A stretch of 64,000 nt of DNA, taken from the NCBI RefSeq assembly GCF_004345245.1, contig NZ_SLUQ01000001.1, positions 372,001 through 436,000 of the forward strand. The letters run 5' to 3'. The first letter of the stretch is position 1; each line of letters starts with the position of its first letter. Shown here one piece after another: positions 16,482 through 25,707 of this stretch. Under the pieces are notes generated by a model. That model made no database searches. It saw nothing but the letters and a program-made list of their open reading frames with translations, and had not been told where the DNA came from. A program made the translations under genes and the position numbers. This DNA comes from Rhizobium sp. BK251 (GTDB lineage: Bacteria; Pseudomonadota; Alphaproteobacteria; Rhizobiales; Rhizobiaceae).

Positions 16482-18290
16482 CTAGCTGCGCCCGAAGAGC
16501 CGTTCGATGTCCGAAAGCTTCAGCTCAATGTAGGTCGGCCGGCCGTGATTGCATTGGCCGGAGCCGGGTGTCACCTCCATCTCGCGGAGCAGCGCATTCA
16601 TTTCCTCCGGCCTGAGGCGCCGTCCGGAGCGCACGGAACCATGGCAGGCCATTGTGGCGGCCACGTGTTCCAGCCGGGCGGAAAGGCTTGATGCCGTGTC
16701 CCATTCGGCAATCTCATCGGCAAGCTGGCGTACGAGCCCCTGTGCATCGACCTCGCCGAGCATGGCGGGCGTTTCACGCACGGCGACGGCGCCGGGACCG
16801 AAGCGTTCGATGGCGAGGCCGAGGTCGGAAAGCCCCTGCGCATGAACCATCAGCCGGTCGCAATCCTCTTCCGGCAAGTCGACGATCTCGGGGATCAGGA
16901 GCACCTGCGAGGGCAGCCGCGCCGCATTGAGCGCCTTGCGCATCGCCTCGAAGACAAGGCGCTCGTGTGCGGCATGCTGGTCGACGATGACGAGCCCGTC
17001 CTCGGTCTGGGCGACGATGTAGTTCTCGTGGAGCTGGGCGCGGGCAGCACCCAGGGGAAAGCGCTGCACGACCTCTGGTGTCGGCTGCAGCTGTGGCGGC
17101 GGAACCCGCTCTGCCCGTGCCGTCGGGGCGGCGAGCCCGTCGAAGGAGGCCTGCAGGCGCTCCCGCAAGCCCGTCTCCGGCTCGTGGGGGCGATAGGGAG
17201 ATGCTGCGGCCGTCCAGTTGCCGGGTGCAGGCGGGCGGTAGGCGGGCTGGAAGCCGGTACGGAAGGACCGCATCATGCCGCTGGCGCCGGTTGTCGCCGC
17301 CCGATCGCCCTCGCGGGAAAGCGCCTCGCGGATCGCACCGACGAACAGGCCGCGAACGAGCCCGGGATCACGAAAGCGGACATCGGATTTTGCCGGATGC
17401 ACGTTGACGTCCACCAGGGCCGGATCGAGCTTCAGCGAAAGTGCGGCGACCGGATAGCGCCCGGCCGGCACGGTCTCGGCATAGGCGCCGCGGATTGCCG
17501 AAAGGATCAGCTTGTCCTGCACCGGACGGCCGTTGACGAAGGCGTACTGATGAGCGGAGTTGCCGCGGTTGAAGGTCGGCACGCCGACGAAGCCTGTAAG
17601 CTCCACATCCTCGCGGGCCGCGTCGATGGCGATCGCGTTGTCGCGGAAATCCTTGCCCATGACCTGCGCCATGCGGGCCAGATGGTCATCTCCGGTTGCA
17701 GCGAACTCCAGCGTCTGCCTGTCGCTGCCCGAGAGCACGAAGCGCACCTTGGGAAACGCGATTGCCATGCGCTTCACCACCTCGGTAATCGCGGCGGCTT
17801 CCGCCTTCTCGGTCTTCAGGAACTTCAGCCGCGCCGGTGTCGCGAAGAAGAGATCGCGGACCTCGACGATGGTGCCGGGATTGGTGCCGGCGGGCCGCAA
17901 GCCGCGCATCTTGCCGCCTTCGACTGAGATCTCCGCACCGCCGGCGCCATCGGCGCGCCTGCTCGAAATCGTGAGCCGCGCCACGGAGCCGATCGATGGC
18001 AGCGCCTCGCCACGGAAGCCGAGCGTGCGGATATCGTCGAGCGTCTCGTTGATCTTGGAGGTGCAATGCCTGCGGACAGCGAGCTCCAGGTCCTCTGCGG
18101 TCATGCCGCAGCCGTTGTCGCTCACCCGAAGAAGGCCCTTGCCGCCGCCCGCCGTGGCGATCTCGATACGCGTCGCGCCTGCGTCGAGCGCATTCTCGAT
18201 GAGCTCCTTCGCCGCGCTTGCCGGCCGTTCGATGACCTCGCCGGCAGCGATCTGGTTGATCAGGGTTTCGGAGAGCTGTCTGATTGCCAT
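16482..18290 (-). CDS. mutL: DNA mismatch repair protein MutL (endonuclease-type)
   Basis: 602 aa from the ATG at 18290 (MAIRQLSE, immediately followed by the conserved INQIAAGEV). The N-terminal GHKL ATPase has [11 protein letters not shown] and DNGCGM. The C-terminal domain retains DQHA-x2-E-x4-E (residues 437-448) together with CNHGRP and a terminal FGR, the marks of MutL proteins with a latent nicking activity. That fits an organism without MutH. An 18-codon upstream extension is not family-like. It is divergent from the PAS/receiver gene. Confidence 0.96.
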   Translation of the reverse strand: MAIRQLSETLINQIAAGEVIERPASAAKELIENALDAGATRIEIATAGGGKGLLRVSDNGCGMTAEDLELAVRRHCTSKINETLDDIRTLGFRGEALPSIGSVARLTISSRRADGAGGAEISVEGGKMRGLRPAGTNPGTIVEVRDLFFATPARLKFLKTEKAEAAAITEVVKRMAIAFPKVRFVLSGSDRQTLEFAATGDDHLARMAQVMGKDFRDNAIAIDAAREDVELTGFVGVPTFNRGNSAHQYAFVNGRPVQDKLILSAIRGAYAETVPAGRYPVAALSLKLDPALVDVNVHPAKSDVRFRDPGLVRGLFVGAIREALSREGDRAATTGASGMMRSFRTGFQPAYRPPAPGNWTAAASPYRPHEPETGLRERLQASFDGLAAPTARAERVPPPQLQPTPEVVQRFPLGAARAQLHENYIVAQTEDGLVIVDQHAAHERLVFEAMRKALNAARLPSQVLLIPEIVDLPEEDCDRLMVHAQGLSDLGLAIERFGPGAVAVRETPAMLGEVDAQGLVRQLADEIAEWDTASSLSARLEHVAATMACHGSVRSGRRLRPEEMNALLREMEVTPGSGQCNHGRPTYIELKLSDIERLFGRS

Positions 18291-18402
18291 GTTGCCATTT
18301 TCGAGGATTCGCGGCGTCGAGGAAAGGGGCAGGGGCGCGCGCATCCACTCAAATAAGTCCCTGTTTCGAAACCAGCCAGAGGCAGGTCCGAATTAATCAC
18401 GC

Positions 18403-18431
18403 CTTAACATTAAGATGGCAGTTTCGCATAT
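18403..18431 (+). promoter_or_regulatory. Candidate sigma-70 promoter for the PAS/receiver gene
   Basis: CTTAAC (18403-18408), 17-nt spacer, GCATAT (18426-18431), close to the rhizobial CTTGAC-N17-CTATAT consensus and about 32 bp before the first usable start. No experimental support. Confidence 0.4.
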
Positions 18432-18462
18432 ACCTTTAGTAGCATCTTGAACCGGACAAAAT

Positions 18463-20208
18463 GTGGAACCTGGGCGAATGACGGCCGGCTCTGAAATGGC
18501 TGCGAATCCTCCGGCAGACGGCTGGGAGCCTACCGGCACGGCCCTGCAGCCGGCGTTCCTCGATGCCGTGTCCGAGGGCATGTCCGCCGCCTTCATCGCC
18601 TATGACAGGAACGACCTCGTCCTCTTCACAAGCCGTCAGCTGCTCGGCTTTTTTCCCGTGCCGGCGCATTTCCTGAGGCATGGCACCCGCCTGCGCGATC
18701 TTCTCGGAGCAATCTTTGACACCGGCGTCGGCCAGCAGCGCAATCCGGCAAAGGGTGCGAACCCCATGTCGCGCGACGACTGGATATCGCAGAAGATCGC
18801 ATCGCACTGGCGCGAGCGCTACGAGGAGGTGGAGCGCCACGGCGCAGACCGCTGGATCCGATTCGTGAAGCGCCGCCTGCCGGGCGGCTATGGCCTCTGC
18901 GTCATCTCGGATATTTCCGAGGAGAAGAAGCGCGAGGAGCAGTGGCGGGCGGATCTTGAACGCGTGCAGCTGACGGAAGACATCCTCGACAACCTTCCCT
19001 TTCCGCTTTTCGTCAAGGATCGCAACCTGAGCTATGTCGCGGTCAACAAAGCCTTCTGCGAGAAGCATCAGGTCGGCGCGGACGAAGTGCTCGGACGCAG
19101 GAGCGCCGATATTTTCTCGCCCGACGTCGCGGCGCGCTACGAGGAAAGCGACCGGCATGTCATGGAGACCGGCGAAATGTCCGTCGCGCGCCATCGACAG
19201 ATTTCGCGGGACGGCATCGAGCGAGACGTCGTCAGCCGCAAGCACCGCATCGGGAAGCCGGGCCGCTATTTCCTGGTTTCGACGGCGCAGGAGCTGCCGC
19301 GGGACGGCGGCGACGTCGAGGAGTTCAACCTGGCTTCCGCCGTGACGGTGTCAAACCGCCAGTCCTACAGACGCGCCTATGTACCGGCTCGCGCGCCGGG
19401 CGAGGAAGTCCGAAATCCGCCGGCTACCGAAGCCGTTTTTCCGGAGAGCTTCTCCGGCAAGAAGGTGCTGATCGTCACGGACGATCCCGCAGCCGACACG
19501 ATGGCGGTGAAGACGCTCGCAAAATATGGATTCGAGGCCTGTTCCGTCCACAGCGACAGCGAACTCGAGGCCTTCCTCGAGGTGGCGTCGTCCGCGGGCG
19601 TCGCGCTCGATCTTATCATCGTCGACAACCAGATGGGCATGCGTTGTCTCGAACTCGGCGAGCGCTATGGCATCACTGCGCTGGTGCTCGATGGCTTCCA
19701 GATGGCCAACGAGATCACCTTTCTCGTTGCGCGCCATTTCAACCGCGTCAATCGCGGCGCGGCCGATGGCGAGGCCACGAGCGCCGATTGGGAAATCACC
19801 ACCGGCGAGGAGAACGGCGGCCTGCAGGTCCTCGTCGCCGAGGATAACGACATCAACCAGATCGTCTTCTCCCAGATCCTCGAGGGCCTCGGCTATCGCT
19901 ACATGATCGCCTCGACGGGCGACGAAGCCGTCAGGCTATGGAGCGAGCATCGGCCGCAGATCGTGCTGATGGATATTTCGCTGCCGGGCTTCAATGGCTT
20001 CGAGGCAGCCCGTCTCATCCGGCAGATGGAAGGCGACGGATCGCAGACCCCGATCGTCGGCGTCCTCACCCAGGCCTTCGAACGCGACCGCAGCGAATGT
20101 GCGCGAGCCGGAATGAACGACGTCATCATGAAACCGGTCAGTCCCGACATCCTCCAGGCGCTGTTCGACAAGCACCTTTCGCCGGAAGTCGCCCAGGCAC
20201 GCGGCTGA
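18463..20208 (+). CDS. PAS-domain protein with two receiver-like domains and no kinase
   Basis: 581 aa from a GTG (ATGs at 18478 and 18496 are alternatives). Order: an N-terminal PAS-like region (about 25-145, ending VISDISEEKKR), a PAS sensor domain (about 165-285), a degenerate receiver (about 325-440: DD and D in IIVDNQM present, Lys region truncated), and a canonical C-terminal receiver (about 460-575) with AEDND, phospho-acceptor D504 in LMDISLPG and K557 in MKPVS. No HisKA or ATPase domain is seen, so it must be phosphorylated by another kinase or act as a receiver output. A GGDEF-EAL gene follows in the same direction. Confidence 0.85.
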   Translation: MEPGRMTAGSEMAANPPADGWEPTGTALQPAFLDAVSEGMSAAFIAYDRNDLVLFTSRQLLGFFPVPAHFLRHGTRLRDLLGAIFDTGVGQQRNPAKGANPMSRDDWISQKIASHWRERYEEVERHGADRWIRFVKRRLPGGYGLCVISDISEEKKREEQWRADLERVQLTEDILDNLPFPLFVKDRNLSYVAVNKAFCEKHQVGADEVLGRRSADIFSPDVAARYEESDRHVMETGEMSVARHRQISRDGIERDVVSRKHRIGKPGRYFLVSTAQELPRDGGDVEEFNLASAVTVSNRQSYRRAYVPARAPGEEVRNPPATEAVFPESFSGKKVLIVTDDPAADTMAVKTLAKYGFEACSVHSDSELEAFLEVASSAGVALDLIIVDNQMGMRCLELGERYGITALVLDGFQMANEITFLVARHFNRVNRGAADGEATSADWEITTGEENGGLQVLVAEDNDINQIVFSQILEGLGYRYMIASTGDEAVRLWSEHRPQIVLMDISLPGFNGFEAARLIRQMEGDGSQTPIVGVLTQAFERDRSECARAGMNDVIMKPVSPDILQALFDKHLSPEVAQARG

Positions 20209-20338
20209 CCGGAATCTCGCGTCAACTCCCAAAATTTCAGGATCTGTATCGTTGCCGGATCCATACTTCTCCTATCGATTTATTAAACTTTGATCCCCAT
20301 CCTGCCGGCCAGGTGGAGGAAGAGGTCTGATACCGGAT

Positions 20339-21700
20339 ATGAAGTCGGCGGAAATACCATTGGTGCCAGTCAGTCAGGACGAGCTGCAGGCGATGGCCTA
20401 TACGGACCCGCTGACGGGGCTCGGCAACCGGTATCGCATGCGCGACAAGGTGCGACTGCTGTCGGCGGAACGCGCGAGCGATCCGGCACCCTTCACGATC
20501 GGTATTGCCAATCTTGATTCCTTCAAGCCGATCAACGACCTTTTCGGCTCCGCCGCCGGCGATGAAATCCTCTGCCAGGTCGCCCACCGGCTGAAGGCCT
20601 GCATTCCGGACGGCGCAATCGTCATCCGCCATGGCGGTGATGAATTTGCCTTCGTGCTGCCGCTGGTCTTCGAGCGTGCCGGCGCGGAGAAATTCGGCCA
20701 GATGATCCGCGAAGTCCTCTCCGCTCCCTATGATCTCGGCGACCGCAACGTTCGTCTCTCCGCTTCTTTCGGCTTTGCTATCTATCCCTTTGCGGGCGAG
20801 GAGTTCGAGGACCTGCTGAAGAGCGCCGAGACCGCGCTTTACCGCTCCAAGCGTCGCGGACGCGGCCAGATCACCGTCTATTCGAAGGAGATCGCCCTCG
20901 AGATGAGGCGGGCGACGCAGCTCGAGCAGGCGCTCCGCAACGCGATCATCTCCGATGCCATCGACGTCCATTTCCAGCCGATCGTCTCGCTTTCCAACAG
21001 TGTCGCAGTCGGCTTCGAAGCCCTCGCGCGCTGGAGCGATCCGGATCTCGGCTTCGTTTCACCTGCCGTCTTCGTGCCGCTGGCCGAAGAGCGCGGCTTC
21101 ATCGATGCCTTGTCGGAAACCCTGCTGCGCAAGGCGGCGGAGGCAGCGCTTTCCTGGCCGCGGGAGCTCTTTCTCTCCTTCAATCTCTCCTCGGTCCAGC
21201 TGATGGACCCTGGCACCACGAACAGTATCCTCGCCATTCTCGGGCGTGTCGGCTTCGATCCGCACCGGCTCGAGCTCGAAATCACCGAGACGGCGGTGAT
21301 GAGCTCGGCGGATACGGCACACCGCATCCTTTCCGACTTGCGCCAGGCCGGCGTGCGCATCTCTCTCGATGATTTTGGAACCGGGCAGTCGAGCCTCGGG
21401 CGCCTGCGCGACTTCATGTTCGACAAGATCAAGATCGACCGCGCCTTCGTCTCCCGCATCAATTCCGACCGCGCCTCGGAGCATATCGTCAAGGCGATCC
21501 TCGCCATGTGTGAAGGCCTGGACCTCGAAGTCGTCGCCGAGGGTATCGAGGACTATGCCGAGGCTGTGAAGCTCCGCGCCCTGGGCTGCGGCATGGGACA
21601 GGGCTACTACTTCGGAAAGCCTGCGGATGCCATCGCGACGCTCCGGTATCTGCAGGAAAAATACTACGATTTCGGCGCGACGGATCGCGTCCCGGCCTGA
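20339..21700 (+). CDS. Dual diguanylate cyclase/phosphodiesterase (GGDEF-EAL)
   Basis: 453 aa, soluble, no N-terminal sensor. The GGDEF domain (about 20-175) has an intact GGDEF at 99-103 but no RxxD product-inhibition site upstream of it. The EAL domain (about 190-440) has EALARW (E227), the metal-binding EITET, DDFGTG (D344, D345), the general-base Lys in KIKIDRAF and EVVAEGIE, so phosphodiesterase activity is expected. The net effect on cyclic di-GMP cannot be predicted. It lies 130 bp after the PAS/receiver gene, and the absence of its own sensor suggests the two work together. Confidence 0.92.
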   Translation: MKSAEIPLVPVSQDELQAMAYTDPLTGLGNRYRMRDKVRLLSAERASDPAPFTIGIANLDSFKPINDLFGSAAGDEILCQVAHRLKACIPDGAIVIRHGGDEFAFVLPLVFERAGAEKFGQMIREVLSAPYDLGDRNVRLSASFGFAIYPFAGEEFEDLLKSAETALYRSKRRGRGQITVYSKEIALEMRRATQLEQALRNAIISDAIDVHFQPIVSLSNSVAVGFEALARWSDPDLGFVSPAVFVPLAEERGFIDALSETLLRKAAEAALSWPRELFLSFNLSSVQLMDPGTTNSILAILGRVGFDPHRLELEITETAVMSSADTAHRILSDLRQAGVRISLDDFGTGQSSLGRLRDFMFDKIKIDRAFVSRINSDRASEHIVKAILAMCEGLDLEVVAEGIEDYAEAVKLRALGCGMGQGYYFGKPADAIATLRYLQEKYYDFGATDRVPA

Positions 21701-21834
21701 CCGCATCAGCTGGTCCTCGCCACCTCTTCTCCTCCTTCTCAAAAGACGCACGGGGGCTATTGCGCGCCGCCTCTGGGCATCGCAATCGCGCCGCTGCTGC
21801 GCAATGATCGGCGGCGGGGGGACCGACGGCTGCA

Positions 21835-23898
21835 ATGAAAGGCGAGACATCCATGACCACGTCGAAAGATCCGTTGCTTCAACCCTTCCAGCTGAAGCAT
21901 CTGACGCTCAAGAACCGGATCATGTCGACGGCGCACGAGCCGGCCTATTCCGAAGGCGGCATGCCGAAGGATCGCTATCGCCTGTATCATCGGGAGAAGG
22001 CCAAAGGCGGCATTGCGCTCACCATGACGGCGGGCTCGGCCGTCGTATCGCCGGATTCCCCGCCCTCTTTCGGCAACCTGCATGCCTACAGCGACGAGAT
22101 CGTGCCCTGGCTGAAGAGGCTGGCCGAAGACTGTCATGAATACGGCGCGGCCGTGATGATCCAACTGACCCACCTCGGCCGCCGCACAGGCTGGAACAAG
22201 GGCGACTGGCTGCCTGTGCTCGCCCCGTCGCCGATAAGAGAGCCGGCGCATCGCGCCTTCCCGAAGGAGGCCGAGGACTGGGACATCGAACGCATCGTCG
22301 CCGACTATGCGGACGCTGCACAGCGCATGCAGGCGGCCGGTCTCGATGGCATCGAGTTCGAGGCCTACGGCCATTTCATGGACGGTTTCTGGTCGCCGGC
22401 CACCAACCGCCGCGAGGACGAATTCGGCGGATCGCTGGAAAACCGCATGCGCTTCTCCTCGATGGTGACAGCGGCGGTGCGCAAGGCCGTCGGGCAGGAT
22501 TTCATCGTCGGTATCCGCATGGTGGCCGACGAGGATTGGGAGAAGGGGCTTTCCCGCGACGAGGGCATCGAGATCGCGCGGCGCATCGCTGTCTCCGGCG
22601 CGATCGATTTCCTCAACATCATCCGCGGCCATATCGATCATGATGCGGCCCTGAACAATGTCATTCCCATCCAGGGCATGCCGGCTTCCCCGCATCTCGA
22701 TTTTGCCGGCGAGGTCCGCGCTGCGACCAAATTCCCCGTCTTCCATGCCGCCCGTATCGGCGATGTTGCGACTGCCCGTCATGCGATCGCCGAAGGCAAG
22801 CTCGATATGGTCGGCATGACCCGCGCCCATATCGCGGATCCGCACATCGTTCGCAAGGTGATCGCAGGCGAGGAGGCGCGCATCCGGCCCTGCGTCGGCG
22901 CTACCTACTGTCTCGACCGCATCTACGAGGGCGGCGAGGCGCTCTGCATCCACAATGCCGCCACCGGGCGCGAGGCGGAGATGCAGCACGACATCACGCC
23001 GGCGGCCGCGCGCAGGAAGGCCGTGGTCGTCGGGGCGGGTCCGGCCGGTCTCGAGGCTGCGCGCGTGCTGGCCGAGCGCGGCCATTCGGTCAATGTCCTG
23101 GAGGCGACCGGCAAGGCCGGCGGCCAGGTCAACCTTCTCGTACGCAATCAGCGGCGCAAGGAGATGATCGGCATCGTCGACTGGCGCCTTGCCGAACTGG
23201 AACGCCTGGGCGTGCCGATCCATTACGACACCTATGCCGGTGCCGACGATGTCCTCGCCTTCGAACCCGATCTCGTCGTCGTCGCCACCGGCGGCATCGC
23301 CCAGTCGCCGGAGCTCGATGGCGGCGAGGAGCTGGTAACGTCGAGCTGGGATATCCTGGCCGGCGCGGTGAAGCCGGAAGGATCCGTCCTGCTTTTCGAC
23401 GATAACGGCGGCCATCCCGGCATGTCGGCGGCGGAAGTGATCGCAAACGCAGGCGCCGACCTTGAACTCGTATCGCCCGAGCGTTTCTTCGCGCCGGAAA
23501 TGGGTGGCATGAATCATGTGCCCTATGCGAAGGCCTTCGCCGAGAAGAAGGTACGCGTGACGATCAACACTCGCCTCAAATCGGTGCGTCGTTCGGGAAA
23601 CGGCCTCGTCGCAGTGCTGGGATCGGACTTCGCAGCCGACACCGCCAGCGAACGGCATGTCTCCCAGGTCGTGGTCGAACACGGCACGATGGTCAATGCC
23701 GACCTCTATCTCGAGCTGAAGCCGAACTCGCGCAATCTGGGGGCTGTCGATTACTCGGCGCTGATTGCGCGCCGGACGCCGCTGCCCGCCAGGAACCCGG
23801 AAGGACGGTTCGACCTGATCCGCATCGGCGATGCCGTCGCCAGCCGGAACGTCCATGCAGCGATCTACGACGCGCTGAGATACTGTTCGTTGCTGTGA
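21835..23898 (+). CDS. FMN/FAD iron-sulfur oxidoreductase of the TMADH / N-methyl-proline demethylase type
   Basis: 687 aa. The N-terminal half is an old-yellow-enzyme TIM barrel (PFQLKHLTLKNRI, QLTHLGRR, FEAYGHF, DEFGGSLENR), and the C-terminal half a FAD/NAD-binding module (VVVGAGPAGLEAARVLA). This is the layout of trimethylamine dehydrogenase, dienoyl-CoA reductase and demethylases for dimethylglycine or methylproline; the GATYCLDRIYEGGEALC stretch looks most like the demethylases. The cluster region has Cys353, Cys359 and Cys371 with Ala356 where a fourth Cys is usual. An in-frame ATG at 21853 is an alternative start. No partner genes adjoin it. Confidence 0.85.
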   Translation: MKGETSMTTSKDPLLQPFQLKHLTLKNRIMSTAHEPAYSEGGMPKDRYRLYHREKAKGGIALTMTAGSAVVSPDSPPSFGNLHAYSDEIVPWLKRLAEDCHEYGAAVMIQLTHLGRRTGWNKGDWLPVLAPSPIREPAHRAFPKEAEDWDIERIVADYADAAQRMQAAGLDGIEFEAYGHFMDGFWSPATNRREDEFGGSLENRMRFSSMVTAAVRKAVGQDFIVGIRMVADEDWEKGLSRDEGIEIARRIAVSGAIDFLNIIRGHIDHDAALNNVIPIQGMPASPHLDFAGEVRAATKFPVFHAARIGDVATARHAIAEGKLDMVGMTRAHIADPHIVRKVIAGEEARIRPCVGATYCLDRIYEGGEALCIHNAATGREAEMQHDITPAAARRKAVVVGAGPAGLEAARVLAERGHSVNVLEATGKAGGQVNLLVRNQRRKEMIGIVDWRLAELERLGVPIHYDTYAGADDVLAFEPDLVVVATGGIAQSPELDGGEELVTSSWDILAGAVKPEGSVLLFDDNGGHPGMSAAEVIANAGADLELVSPERFFAPEMGGMNHVPYAKAFAEKKVRVTINTRLKSVRRSGNGLVAVLGSDFAADTASERHVSQVVVEHGTMVNADLYLELKPNSRNLGAVDYSALIARRTPLPARNPEGRFDLIRIGDAVASRNVHAAIYDALRYCSLL

Positions 23899-23910
23899 TC
23901 ACAAAGACAA

Positions 23911-23940
23911 GCGGCGACGTTGGTTTCCCAACGCCGCCGC
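23911..23940 (-). terminator. Bidirectional hairpin between the oxidoreductase and PRC-barrel genes
   Basis: A 13-bp stem with one mismatch (23911-23923 with 23928-23940) and a 4-nt loop. On the minus strand it is followed by a T-rich stretch (TTGTCTTTG), so it best serves the PRC-barrel gene; on the plus strand there is no T-run. Confidence 0.6.
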
Positions 23941-23965
23941 AGCGCCTGCACCTCCCAAAGGGGGC

Positions 23966-24571
23966 TTAGTTATTGGTGGTGGACGACGTCGAGGTATTGT
24001 CCGTCGGCATCGTACCCGTTGTTGCAGGCGCGCGTTCCGCAGACTGCATTGCAAGCGTCTTGAATTCCGGTGCGGCCTTCAGTGAGTCAGCCGTTTCGGA
24101 GGTCGTCAGCTTGACCGTGCCGTCCTGCGTATTCTGCGCGACGGCAATCTTGTCCATTGGAACGGCGACGTTCTTCTCGCCGATGCCAAGGAAGCCGCCG
24201 ACACCGACCACTGCGGCGACAAGGCCGCCTTCCTTCTGCATGATCAGGTCGTTTACGCTACCGATGCTCTCGTTGTTCGAGTTGTAAACCGACTGGCCGA
24301 TATAGGTGTTGGCGCTGATCTGGTCAGCCGACTGTTCGGTCAGATAGCTGCCTGGGGCCGCCGGTGCCTGGGCCGTATCGGTCGACGGAGCCGCTGCCGG
24401 TGCCTGCGCGTTGTCGGCCGGAAGGGCCGGAGCAGGGGTAGCGGGCTGCGTGGCCTCGACCGACGGGGCGGGTTCGGCCGGCGTCGTGGCGCTCTGTGCG
24501 AATGCTGCCGGAGCAAGTGCCGTTGCGAACAGCGCACCTGCGGCAACCGTGGTGAGGAGTTTGCTGGTCAT
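23966..24571 (-). CDS. Secreted PRC-barrel protein
   Basis: 201 aa. A clear signal peptide with a likely cleavage after AAFA is followed by an Ala/Pro/Thr-rich linker (about 30-80). A PRC-barrel domain follows (about 85-165, with IGQSVYNSNNESIGSVNDLIM). The C-terminus is Ser/Thr/Asn-rich. The start at 24571 follows AAAGGTAGG by 6 nt; an in-frame ATG six codons upstream lacks a site. Predicted periplasmic. PRC-barrel proteins of this kind are often stress-induced in rhizobia. It converges with the TMADH-like gene. Confidence 0.88.
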   Translation of the reverse strand: MTSKLLTTVAAGALFATALAPAAFAQSATTPAEPAPSVEATQPATPAPALPADNAQAPAAAPSTDTAQAPAAPGSYLTEQSADQISANTYIGQSVYNSNNESIGSVNDLIMQKEGGLVAAVVGVGGFLGIGEKNVAVPMDKIAVAQNTQDGTVKLTTSETADSLKAAPEFKTLAMQSAERAPATTGTMPTDNTSTSSTTNN

Positions 24572-24660
24572 ATTGAACCTACCTTTCAATCAGATCGTTG
24601 ATCCTGAGCCCGGAGATGCGTTCACTTTGAGCATCGTGTTCCGAGCCGGTTCGAAAGGGA

Positions 24661-24685
24661 AATGGGTCAACCAGCAATTGGTTCC
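24661..24685 (-). promoter_or_regulatory. Candidate general-stress (EcfG/RpoE2-type) promoter for the PRC-barrel gene
   Basis: Read on the minus strand: GGAAC, 18 nt, TT, the pattern reported for RpoE2-dependent promoters in Sinorhizobium, about 90 bp before the PRC-barrel start. The motif is short and could be chance. Confidence 0.35.
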
Positions 24686-24756
24686 GACAAAAAAACGGGC
24701 AATTTTTCTCGTATTAGCGGAACTTTTTCGATGAACTAACTTCAAGCGAAGCCCAT

Positions 24757-24787
24757 AAAACGAGAAAGCGCGGCCTTGTCGCCGCGC
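24757..24787 (-). terminator. Rho-independent terminator of the dgo operon
   Basis: On the minus strand a perfect 7-bp stem (24781-24787 with 24768-24774, loop of 6) is followed by TTTCTCGTTTT. It lies about 30 bp after the stop of the SMP-30 gene, the last gene of the operon. Confidence 0.7.
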
Positions 24788-24815
24788 CTTCAATGTCAAT
24801 GTGGTCCACTGGAAA

Positions 24816-25703
24816 CTAGATCTTGTACGGCGGATCGAATACGCCCCTGACGGTCACGCCAAGCTCAAAGAGGGAGCCGGCCTGCGGCTGTGCGGAGCGG
24901 GCCGTGTCGTCCAGTCCTTCCCACGCGGTGGTGACGACGAGCCGGTTCGCATCAGGGCCAATGAACGCCGGGCAGGAGGGCTGCATCGCGGGCACACGGT
25001 AGCGGGCGATGCGCAACCCGTCGGGGCTGTAGCGATCGACGAAGCCTGCGCCCCAGCGGGCGTTCCAGATATAGCCGTCGGCATCGCAGACCGAACCGTC
25101 GAGACCGCCAGGATCATCCATGCTGTCGACCATGACGATCGGTTCGCCCGCCGGCAGGCCGGTCTGCGGATCGACCATGACCCGCATGAGCTTGCTGATA
25201 CGGGTATCGGTGAAATAGCCGATCGTGCCGTCAGGAGAGAAGCAGATGGAGTTCGGGATGCTGATGCCGCTGAATATCCGCGTCACCTTGCCGCCGGCAA
25301 CGTGATAGATCGCGCCCGCCTGCATTTCGGCGTGCCTGCCCATGGTGCCGATCCAGAGAGCCCCGGAGGGATGGGTGCGCCCGTCATTGGACCGGTTTTC
25401 CGGCTTGTCTGCTTCGAGCGCGGCATAGAAGGTCAGATTGCCGGAGGCGGTATCGCGCACGAACAGCCCCTCGTCGGTCGCAAGCAACTGCCGCTTGGCG
25501 TCGATCCGGGCAAGTACGCTCCCCATCATCGGCAGCGCATGAACCGTGTTCTTTCCCGTCGCCAGAGCGAGTTCGTGCAGTTCCTTGCCGATGATGTTGA
25601 ACCACCAGACGGTATTCGTGTCCGGATCGTAGGTGGGACCCTCGCCGAGCACGGAAGCCGTGTCGCAGAGAATCTTGCCCTCGAAGTCATAAATCTCCGT
25701 CAT
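24816..25703 (-). CDS. SMP-30/gluconolactonase-family sugar lactonase
   Basis: 295 aa six-bladed beta-propeller of the SMP-30/regucalcin family. The N-terminal LGEGPTYD carries the metal-ligand Glu, and NDGRTHPSGALWIGTM and DDPGGLDGS include the Asn/Asp metal ligands. It would hydrolyse an aldonolactone; by operon context this is D-galactono-1,4-lactone. It starts 4 bp after dgoA ends and is the last gene of the operon. Confidence 0.88.
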   Translation of the reverse strand: MTEIYDFEGKILCDTASVLGEGPTYDPDTNTVWWFNIIGKELHELALATGKNTVHALPMMGSVLARIDAKRQLLATDEGLFVRDTASGNLTFYAALEADKPENRSNDGRTHPSGALWIGTMGRHAEMQAGAIYHVAGGKVTRIFSGISIPNSICFSPDGTIGYFTDTRISKLMRVMVDPQTGLPAGEPIVMVDSMDDPGGLDGSVCDADGYIWNARWGAGFVDRYSPDGLRIARYRVPAMQPSCPAFIGPDANRLVVTTAWEGLDDTARSAQPQAGSLFELGVTVRGVFDPPYKI

Positions 25704-25707
25704 TCCC

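Noticed and set aside
21757..23856. 699-codon minus-strand ORF over the TMADH-like gene
   Set aside because: It is fully antisense to a gene with clear domains; long antisense frames are expected in GC-rich DNA.
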